Assembly: GCA_016199605.1 (NCBI GenBank)
Contig: JACQGJ010000172.1
Span: 1 to 14,961 of the forward strand
Reading direction: 5' to 3'
Length of the DNA stretch: 14,961 bases
Origin: Armatimonadota bacterium
Lineage (GTDB): Bacteria; Armatimonadota; Abditibacteriia; CG2-30-59-28
The notes under the pieces are model-generated. The model worked only from the letters and a program-made list of their open reading frames with translations. It made no database searches and was not told the DNA's origin. The translations under genes were made by a program, and so were the position numbers. Positions 7,131 through 13,689 of this stretch are shown here, piece by piece (within the stretch, counting starts at the first letter, position 1; each line of letters begins with the position of its first letter).

Positions 7131-7343
7131 TCCCTGCTGATCCCAACTGCAGTCTAACTCGAAGAGTTAGCAGGGACCGAGTCCTCTCCCGAAGTCTGAA
7201 AAGACTTAGGGCAGCCCCATCGAATCGCTTCGAGTAAGGCTGCCCGTGGGTAGAGGTTCAACGGCAGGGAGTATAACGGTTACGGGTTAAGAGAAAGTTG
7301 ATCTTTTCTTGCAATTCTGTAAATTATTGGCAGCCGTCACGCT
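7131..7343 (+). other. Highly structured spacer between the two cassette genes
   Basis: Starting at the base after the stop codon: TCCCTGCT (7131-7138) pairs perfectly with AGCAGGGA (7169-7176); inside, CTAACTC-GAA-GAGTTAG (7154-7170) is a perfect hairpin. Next, AAGTCT-GAAA-AGACTT (7192-7207). Next, GGGCAGCC (7209-7216) pairs with GGCTGCCC (7238-7245), enclosing TCGAA-TCGC-TTCGA (7220-7233). None is followed by a U-tract. A promoter candidate fills the end of the spacer. This could be a structured RNA, an attenuator, or protein-binding sites. Confidence 0.6.
7298..7325 (+). promoter_or_regulatory. Candidate promoter for the ATPase gene
   Basis: TTGATC (7298-7303) and TAAATT (7320-7325) are 16 bp apart in an AT-rich patch unlike the surrounding sequence. 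Transcription would start about a dozen bases before ATG at 7344, giving a very short leader; the start codon has no clear Shine-Dalgarno sequence, which fits a near-leaderless message. Confidence 0.4.
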
Positions 7344-10300
7344 ATGCTTGAGAGCTTGCGCATCGGGGATTTCTTACGCGTCAATGAGACCCCTGTCATC
7401 ATCCACCAGGGCGACATCGAGGATCTGTGCCTGGCGGTGTCGCGAGAGCTTCCTTCGATCTCTCCTGGCACTCGTCGGAGAGTTTCCGCGCTGGTGGAGA
7501 ACTACTCGATCGAAGAAGGATTGAACCGCGCTGCTTTTGAGGCGCTTCTCACCGCCCTCGCCGGGAAGCGAGGTCAGGGCTTTCTCGTCAACGGCGTTTT
7601 CGGAACCGGGAAATCGCATCTTCTGGCTGTGCTGCTACTCCTGAGCACCTACGACTTCTGCTGGGACCTCTTACTCAACGCACACCCCGGGTATGCACCG
7701 CTAAGGCCCCAATGCCCTCCCACCCATCGTTTACTCCCCGTCGCTTTCTCGTTAGACGCGTACTCCGGCAAGGATCACGATCTCGAAACGGTCCTCTGGA
7801 AGGAGACATCACGACACCTCGACTGCCTGTCGGAGACCTTGACAGACAGAACGCACTCTCGCGCCGACCGGTTTGCCCTTTTTAGGGACGCTCTTCAGGG
7901 AGCAGGCTTCGAGGGCGCTCTCTGGTTGGTCGACGAGCTCTCGTGCTTCCTGGCGTCCAAAAACCACGCTGATCTCCAGAACGATGCCTCCTTCCTGCAA
8001 TTTCTCGGACAACGCTGCCAGTCGGGGCCGTTCTTCCTGGTAGGAGCCCTCCAGAAGAACGTGGAGGACATCGGGCATTTCGAGCCTTACATTCTGGAGC
8101 AAGTGAAGGACCGGTTCAACACTCGTCTAACTCTTCAGATTGCCCATGCTCCAACCTTAATCCGTAGCCGGCTGAACGCATTAGTAAATCCTGAAGTGCT
8201 TGGAGGTCAGCTTGGCGAATCAGTGAACCGGTGGAGAAACGCTCTTCCCGGCTTTCCCGAGAGCGCGCAGGACTGCCTGGCCGCATATCCCTTTCTGCCA
8301 GACACGCTTCATATTCTCGAAGCGGTGGTCGGACGCTTCTTCTCACGGACGCGCAGTGCGTTGATGTACGCACAACAGGTGTTGACGTGCGGAAAGACCC
8401 TTGAGCAGCCTTTCGATCACCTGGTCACTCCAGAAACGGTGTTCGACTTCTTCCTTCCGGACATCGCCGCACACCCTGAGTTGCGACGTTACGTGGAAGA
8501 CGTGTACGGATTCTACGAACGCCAGGTCGCGCACCTCTGTCCTGACGCGCCGGGTCATGCCTTGCGTCTCATTAAACTGCTCATTCTCCTGAAGATAGGC
8601 AACATCCAATGCACCGTGAAGCAATTGGCCCACGCCTTGCTCACGGACTTCGACCTTCCCGGGGAGGCGAATTACGGATATGTTCAACACCTGCTCGAGA
8701 GGTTCCGCACCGAAGGCAACTTCGTGGCCGTCCAAAGGCGGCAGGCGACCTTTGAGGACGTATATAACCTTGACCTTGGGATTCGGATCAACGAGGCAGT
8801 CCGTCGCCGGGTAGACAGCGTGCTGGAGACACTGGGTCCGGAAGATCGTCGCATGGAGCAGTTCGCCCTCCGCTGCTGCGTAGCCGAAGAGTTCCCGCTG
8901 GCCCGGCTGGTCCGTCCGGCATCGTTTGCAGTCTGGTGGCAGAACACCCAGCGGAAGGTTCTGGCACAAGGGACGGACTTGCTTGCTTTGGACAAAGCTG
9001 CGTTGACGCACTGGACCTCCTCGTTGTCTGACCCCACCTCCGAGGAAGACGGTGCGATCTTTGTCGCCAGCCTCTTCAGGGTCGATCAGCAAAGAGAGCA
9101 ATGGCTCGAGGCGGCTCGGGGGGTCGAGGACCCTCGGCGGCGGTTTTCAGTGGCTTGCCTCTTGCCCCGTGAGCCCACTTCCGAGGAAATGGAACGGTTG
9201 CGGGAATACACAGCCTGTCACTTGTTGTCTGAAGATCCCTCCTTGAAAGACAATCGGAGGGGTCGGGCGATTCTGACGAGGCTACGCGAAGACATGCCGG
9301 GGCAGACCTATGAAACGCAACGTCTGCTTCGCGGCCTCTACCTGCAGGGAGAGGTCTTCATCGGGAGCCAGATTCACTGTCGCACTGAGGAGATGGTCAA
9401 CGCCGATCAGCCCTGGCCGTTTCTGCTTGATGCCCTCGCAGTCCACATGTTTAACGCGGTCTTTCCCCTATTCCCACCCATCGCCCCCCGGCAACGACTC
9501 CTCTCATCTACAGGGAGTAACAGTCTGACCTCCGAGATCCTGCGCCATGGCCTGCCGGGAAATCTGCTGACTCCAGCAGTTGATCGAATCGGCAAGGCCC
9601 TGGCAAAGCCGTTGGGGCTTGTCAAGGAAACCAAAAAGGGAGTGACCTTTGGGGTCGTGCCCAAAGAACTCGCCGCTCTCTGTGAGGCGACCGTCGGGCA
9701 GGGCCTCTCTTACACCGAGGTGGAACGTAGTCTGGGCAAGTCGGAGTATGGACTCCCTGCGGAACTCGCTCAACTCGTGATGGCTGCCATGCTTCGTCAG
9801 GGGCGTCTGACGGCCTTCAAGAGTGACAGTGAATCCATACCCGTCGAATCTCTACGACCTCCTTTACGGGATGCCATTGTATCTCTGAGTCGCGGACAGC
9901 TTATCTCCGAGGAAGACTGGCGGCTTCTCGCGGTCAGGATGACGGAGTCCACCGGACTCACTGTCCCTCAACAACGCACTTTCGAACACCAGGAGCAGGT
10001 CTGGACTCATCTGTGCCGATGGCGGGAGAGTCTGTCCGTCAGCCACGCGACCAGTCGTCAGTCTCTAAATCGACTCCTGCAAGAGGTCGGTCAACCGGCA
10101 ACCCAATGGATGGTAACCGGAACGATCTTGTCCACGGTTGGGACGTGGCTGGAGCTTATTGATCCCTCCCAGCCCGCCAGCGAGGGGCTGAAGGCCTGGC
10201 TGCACACACCTGCGCATGAGTTCCCCGGTTCGGAGGAACTGCGGGATTTCGATCAACGCTCTCGTTTCCTAAACGACAACCGCGGAGACATCGCGGGAAT

Positions 10301-11090
10301 GTACCGCTATCTCCAGGAGGTCACGATCGCTTCCCACGACTCCTTGCCAGACCGGCGTTCTCAGTTGCTGTCCACGCTGAGCCGGGGCGAGGAGATGATA
10401 TCCGGGTGGCCGAGTCTCCAGCAGGAATGGAGGCGATTCCTTTCCGACTACATCACGTCCTACATGCACTGGCATTCCCTGCAAAACGCTCCGACCCGCG
10501 TCGCCTCCTATCTGGGTTTGAGGCAAGCCCCGGACTACCAGCGATTCCACCTTCTCGGAAAGATCGTTGTCTTTGCTCAAGAGTCGAGGGAGGACTGGGT
10601 TACCGCGTGCTTGTCACGATTCTGCGATTACCCGGGACTGGCGACGGCGCTTACAGAGTTACCGCGGTGTCCTCAATGTCGGCTTGAGATTGGCAGGGAG
10701 ATGAGGATCCCACCGGTTGACGAGCTGCTTGTGCAGTATCGTCAGGCGGTCGAAAGCCGTTTAGCCCGCCTGCGCCAACCCGAGATCCTGGAAAGGCTCC
10801 ATCGGCACACCCAATCTGATCCCGCCCACCCGACCTCGCTTCTTATTACGGCCTGCAATTCCCTGAGATCCGGGGACATGGAATCCTTCCTGAGCCAACT
10901 CAACGAAGAGGCAGTTCGTCACCTCAATCTGGCCTTGTCCCCTCGTAAACGAGTGGCGAGGCAGACGGCCCATCTCACGACAACCTTCTCCGGACAGTTG
11001 CTCACCAAAGGGAGCGCTCTGAGAACCTTCGAGTCCTGGCTCGATGGGGAGGACGGATTGCGCCCCGAGGATGAGGTACACTTCGAGTAA
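7344..11090 (+). CDS. PglY/BrxC-like P-loop ATPase (DUF6079-type), orphan BREX-like component
   Basis: This 1248-aa cytoplasmic protein belongs, by its N-terminal pattern, with the large ATPases of BREX/Pgl phage-defence systems, which are of similar size (about 1200-1300 aa). Seen: an N-terminal lead-in (1-78), Walker A GVFGTGKSH (84-92) followed by a hydrophobic helix, Walker B ALWLVDEL (192-199, Asp197/Glu198), then FLQFLGQRC (217-225), FLVGALQKNVEDIG (231-244) as a sensor-like strand, and VKDRFNTRLTL (254-264), the arrangement typical of this family. The middle is helical and unassigned. CPQC (1109-1112), with Cys1094 nearby, may form part of a metal site. ATG 7344 is the first start after an in-frame stop at 7320. 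In BREX such ATPases work with PglX and PglZ; neither is here. ATPase assignment is firm, family good, role inferred. Confidence 0.85.
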   Translation: MLESLRIGDFLRVNETPVIIHQGDIEDLCLAVSRELPSISPGTRRRVSALVENYSIEEGLNRAAFEALLTALAGKRGQGFLVNGVFGTGKSHLLAVLLLLSTYDFCWDLLLNAHPGYAPLRPQCPPTHRLLPVAFSLDAYSGKDHDLETVLWKETSRHLDCLSETLTDRTHSRADRFALFRDALQGAGFEGALWLVDELSCFLASKNHADLQNDASFLQFLGQRCQSGPFFLVGALQKNVEDIGHFEPYILEQVKDRFNTRLTLQIAHAPTLIRSRLNALVNPEVLGGQLGESVNRWRNALPGFPESAQDCLAAYPFLPDTLHILEAVVGRFFSRTRSALMYAQQVLTCGKTLEQPFDHLVTPETVFDFFLPDIAAHPELRRYVEDVYGFYERQVAHLCPDAPGHALRLIKLLILLKIGNIQCTVKQLAHALLTDFDLPGEANYGYVQHLLERFRTEGNFVAVQRRQATFEDVYNLDLGIRINEAVRRRVDSVLETLGPEDRRMEQFALRCCVAEEFPLARLVRPASFAVWWQNTQRKVLAQGTDLLALDKAALTHWTSSLSDPTSEEDGAIFVASLFRVDQQREQWLEAARGVEDPRRRFSVACLLPREPTSEEMERLREYTACHLLSEDPSLKDNRRGRAILTRLREDMPGQTYETQRLLRGLYLQGEVFIGSQIHCRTEEMVNADQPWPFLLDALAVHMFNAVFPLFPPIAPRQRLLSSTGSNSLTSEILRHGLPGNLLTPAVDRIGKALAKPLGLVKETKKGVTFGVVPKELAALCEATVGQGLSYTEVERSLGKSEYGLPAELAQLVMAAMLRQGRLTAFKSDSESIPVESLRPPLRDAIVSLSRGQLISEEDWRLLAVRMTESTGLTVPQQRTFEHQEQVWTHLCRWRESLSVSHATSRQSLNRLLQEVGQPATQWMVTGTILSTVGTWLELIDPSQPASEGLKAWLHTPAHEFPGSEELRDFDQRSRFLNDNRGDIAGMYRYLQEVTIASHDSLPDRRSQLLSTLSRGEEMISGWPSLQQEWRRFLSDYITSYMHWHSLQNAPTRVASYLGLRQAPDYQRFHLLGKIVVFAQESREDWVTACLSRFCDYPGLATALTELPRCPQCRLEIGREMRIPPVDELLVQYRQAVESRLARLRQPEILERLHRHTQSDPAHPTSLLITACNSLRSGDMESFLSQLNEEAVRHLNLALSPRKRVARQTAHLTTTFSGQLLTKGSALRTFESWLDGEDGLRPEDEVHFE

Positions 11091-11275
11091 ACCACCTCGG
11101 CTACCGTTCTGCTGCTTAAGACGCTTCAACGTCGTCTCGATAGTGGCCAGTCGCCGTGGTCTTGTTGACGCTGCTTGGGCCGTCTGGTATCATCGCCTTG
11201 TTTGGACTTAGGGCCGTGGTCGCCGGGAAGACGCAGGAGAGGCGACAGAACGAACATAGTGGAAGAAGGTTGCTG
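11091..11275. other. Spacer downstream of the ATPase gene
   Basis: No gene and no convincing intrinsic terminator after the ATPase stop are visible. The second half holds the promoter for the nucleotidyltransferase gene. The coding frame of that gene stays open back to 11156, but those residues do not resemble the family. Confidence 0.5.
11165..11193 (+). promoter_or_regulatory. Sigma70-type promoter of the nucleotidyltransferase gene
   Basis: TTGACG (11165-11170) and TATCAT (11188-11193) have the ideal 17-bp spacing; five of six and four of six bases match consensus. Transcription near 11200 would leave a ~75-nt leader. This separates the downstream genes from the accessory cassette. Confidence 0.6.
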
Positions 11276-12313
11276 ATGAAGGCAATGATCCTGGCGGCCG
11301 GGGTGGGCTCACGGCTGGACCCGCTTACGCGGAACCTGCCGAAACCCATGGTACCCATCCTCAACCGTCCCGTCGTGGAGCACATCCTCCGTCTGCTCGC
11401 CCGTCACGGTTTCACGGACATCATGGTCAATCTCCACCACCTGGCCGACCAGATCCGCAACGATTTCGGCGACGGGGATCGGCTTGGGGTAAGGATTCAC
11501 TACTCCGAGGAGTCGGAATTGCTGGGCACGGCGGGTGGCGTGAAGAAGGTGGCGGACTTTTTCGACGACACCTTCATCGTCATCGGAGGCGATGATCTCG
11601 CCGACATCGATCTGTCAACCCTGATCAAGTTCCACAAGGAAAAGCAGTCTCTTGCCACCCTTGCTCTGGCGCTTGTGGACGATCCCTCGGAGTATGGCGT
11701 TGCTCTGCTGAATGAGCACGGACGGATTGCGCGGTTTGTCGAGAAGCCCAAAGGCGAGTTCCTGTTCAGCAACACGGTGAACACGGGGGTCTACGTCTTC
11801 GAGCCGCAGATCTTCCACTTCATCCCACAAGACCGGTTTTTCGACTTCGGTCGGGATGTGTTTCCCTTGCTCCTGCAACAGAAAGAGCCGTTCTTCGGGT
11901 GCCTGACCGCCAATTACTGGTGTGACGTGGGCAACCTGGCTCAGTATCGTCAGGCTCACTTCGATTTTCTGGAAGGACGGGTCAAACTGGAGATCCCCCT
12001 CAAGGAAATCCGGCGCTTCGTCTGGATGGGGGATAACGTGCGTATCGACCCCAGCGCCGAGGTGGGCTATCCTGTTGCCATCGGATCGAACTGCACGATC
12101 GGGCCGAAGGCCAAAGTGCTCGAAAACTCCGTGATCGGGGAGAACTGTGTGATTGAGTCCGGCGCTGTAGTGACTCGAAGCATCCTGTGGGAGAACGCCC
12201 GGATCGAGGCGGACACGACCTTGCACCGTTGCGTCGTCGGCACCAATTGTCACGTGAGCTCCAACGCAGCCATTTTCGATGGGGTTCTCGTGGAACCGAA
12301 CGGCAGCGGCTGA
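11276..12313 (+). CDS. Sugar-phosphate nucleotidyltransferase with C-terminal hexapeptide-repeat domain
   Basis: The 345-aa protein activates a sugar 1-phosphate with an NTP to give an NDP-sugar. The N-terminal Rossmann-like domain (1-235) has the signature AMILAAGVGSRLDPLTRNLP then KPMVP (residues 3-27), the acidic metal site in IGGDDLADID (103-112), and FVEKPKG (154-160). The C-terminal part (about 255-340) is a left-handed beta-helix of hexapeptide repeats (VGYPVAIG, CTIGPKAKV, SVIGENCVI, VVGTNCHV). This architecture is shared by mannose-1-phosphate guanylyltransferases and glucose-1-phosphate thymidylyl/adenylyl-type enzymes, so the sugar and base are not fixed; a GDP-mannose type is the best guess. 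ATG 11276 is chosen for the preceding GGAAGAAGG site; the longer frame adds unrelated residues. Its product would feed glycan synthesis, consistent with the glycosyltransferase two genes on. Confidence 0.93.
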   Translation: MKAMILAAGVGSRLDPLTRNLPKPMVPILNRPVVEHILRLLARHGFTDIMVNLHHLADQIRNDFGDGDRLGVRIHYSEESELLGTAGGVKKVADFFDDTFIVIGGDDLADIDLSTLIKFHKEKQSLATLALALVDDPSEYGVALLNEHGRIARFVEKPKGEFLFSNTVNTGVYVFEPQIFHFIPQDRFFDFGRDVFPLLLQQKEPFFGCLTANYWCDVGNLAQYRQAHFDFLEGRVKLEIPLKEIRRFVWMGDNVRIDPSAEVGYPVAIGSNCTIGPKAKVLENSVIGENCVIESGAVVTRSILWENARIEADTTLHRCVVGTNCHVSSNAAIFDGVLVEPNGSG

Positions 12314-12329
12314 AAAGCAGGAATAAACG

Positions 12330-12369
12330 CGCAGCGGGAGTCTGCGACTCGCCCTCCTCCACGAGGGCG
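12330..12369 (+). promoter_or_regulatory. Tandem hairpins in the ahcY leader
   Basis: Two adjacent perfect stems occur: CGCAG (12330-12334) with CTGCG (12342-12346), and CGCCCTC (12350-12356) with GAGGGCG (12363-12369). A T6 run follows at 12385-12390, 15 bases beyond the second stem, too far for a standard intrinsic terminator. They could form a weak terminator after the preceding gene or a leader element of ahcY. No known S-adenosylhomocysteine riboswitch pattern was recognised. Confidence 0.4.
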
Positions 12370-12416
12370 TGGGGTAGATAAGTGTTTTTTGACTATATCT
12401 TGAAGGGAGAGCCAGT

Positions 12417-13673
12417 TTGGATTACGACGTCAAGGATTTGAGCTTAGCAGAGGAAGGCAAAAACGCCATCGAGTGGGCCGACCGGGAGATGCCGGTCTTA
12501 CGATCGATCCGTCAGAGGTTCGAGCAGGAGAGACCTCTGGAGGGTGTCACGCTGGGCGCATGCTTGCACGTTACTTCAGAAACCGCCAATCTCGTTCGCG
12601 CCCTGAAAGCAGGAGGAGCGCAGGTGTTGCTGTGCGCCTCCAATCCTTTGAGCACCCAGGACCCGGTTGCTGCTTCGGTGGTCCATGACGTGGGGATCCC
12701 GGTCTTCGCCATCAAAGGCGAGGACAGTGAGACCTACTACCGCCACATCAACGCTGTCTTGGACCAAAACCCGAACATGACCATGGACGACGGCGCGGAC
12801 CTCGTGTCCACCCTCCACCGGGAACGAACGGAGGTCCTCCAGAACGTGCTCGGCGGCACGGAGGAAACAACCACCGGTGTGATCCGGTTGCGGAGCATGG
12901 AGGAGAGCGGCGTCCTGAAGTACCCGATCATCGCCGTCAATGATGCGAATACGAAGCACTTTTTCGACAACCGATACGGGACGGGACAAAGCACGATTGA
13001 TGGGATCCTGCGAGCCACCAACATCCTTCTTGCCGGAAAGAACTTCGTGGTCAGCGGGTACGGCTGGTGCGGCAAAGGACTGGCGATGAGAGCGCGGGGG
13101 ATGGGCGCCAGCGTAATCGTCACTGAGGTGGACCCGTTGCACGCGCTGGAGGCCGTCATGGACGGCTACCGCGTCATGCCCATTGAGGAGGCGGCCCGTC
13201 TCGGAGACATTTTCGTGACGGTGACCGGAGACCTGAACGTGCTCCGTGGTGAGCACTTCAGTGTGATGAAGGACGGCGTTATCATCTGCAACTCCGGCCA
13301 CTTCAACGCCGAGATCGACATTCCAGCCCTTGAGCAGATGTCCACCTCCAAGCGTCGACTCCGTGGGTGCATCGACGAATACCTGCTGGCAAACGGCCAT
13401 CGAATCCATCTTCTCAGCGAAGGCCGCTTGATTAACCTTGCCGCCGCGGAAGGTCATCCGGCGAGCGTCATGGATATGAGCTTTGCCAACCAGGCGCTTT
13501 CGGCGGAGTTCATGGTGAAGAACGCCAAGAGCCTTGAGAAGAAAGTCTACGGTGTTCCGAAGGAGATCGACGAATCCGTCGCGCATCTCAAACTCAAGAG
13601 CATGGGTGTCGAAATCGACCGGTTGACCGACGAGCAGAAACGATACCTGGGGTCCTGGGAACACGGGACGTAG
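12417..13673 (+). CDS. ahcY: Adenosylhomocysteinase
   Basis: AhcY reversibly hydrolyses S-adenosylhomocysteine to adenosine and homocysteine, clearing the inhibitor left by methyltransferases. The 418-aa protein begins MDYDVKDLSLAEEGKNAIEW from a TTG codon with AAGGGAGAG just upstream; this matches the family start. Seen: His51 (LHVTSETANL), DDGADL (124-129), GGTEETTTG (146-154), NDANTKHFFDNRYGTGQS (175-192) with the substrate-site Lys180 and Asp184, the NAD-binding GYGWCGKG (214-221), GHFNAEID (294-301) and LAAAEGHPASVMDMSFANQA (341-360). It ends at LGSWEHGT without the KPDHYRY-type tail of eukaryotic and proteobacterial enzymes; together with the W-C in the Rossmann loop this marks the short archaeal/thermophile-like subgroup. 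The next gene starts 16 bp downstream, so they are probably co-transcribed. Confidence 0.97.
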   Translation: MDYDVKDLSLAEEGKNAIEWADREMPVLRSIRQRFEQERPLEGVTLGACLHVTSETANLVRALKAGGAQVLLCASNPLSTQDPVAASVVHDVGIPVFAIKGEDSETYYRHINAVLDQNPNMTMDDGADLVSTLHRERTEVLQNVLGGTEETTTGVIRLRSMEESGVLKYPIIAVNDANTKHFFDNRYGTGQSTIDGILRATNILLAGKNFVVSGYGWCGKGLAMRARGMGASVIVTEVDPLHALEAVMDGYRVMPIEEAARLGDIFVTVTGDLNVLRGEHFSVMKDGVIICNSGHFNAEIDIPALEQMSTSKRRLRGCIDEYLLANGHRIHLLSEGRLINLAAAEGHPASVMDMSFANQALSAEFMVKNAKSLEKKVYGVPKEIDESVAHLKLKSMGVEIDRLTDEQKRYLGSWEHGT

Positions 13674-13689
13674 GTTTCGACCCTTCCGA

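Noticed and set aside
8343..9101. 252-codon minus-strand frame inside the ATPase gene
   Set aside because: It is antisense to a continuous 1248-codon gene and shows no domain features.
11091..11164. Intrinsic terminator after the ATPase gene
   Set aside because: Only short imperfect pairings and no U-tract were seen.
11156..11275. N-terminal extension of the nucleotidyltransferase
   Set aside because: The 40 extra residues overlap the promoter, lack family similarity, and the ATG at 11276 has a proper ribosome-binding site.
12314..12416. S-adenosylhomocysteine riboswitch before ahcY
   Set aside because: The conserved core sequence of that riboswitch class was not found; only two simple hairpins are present.
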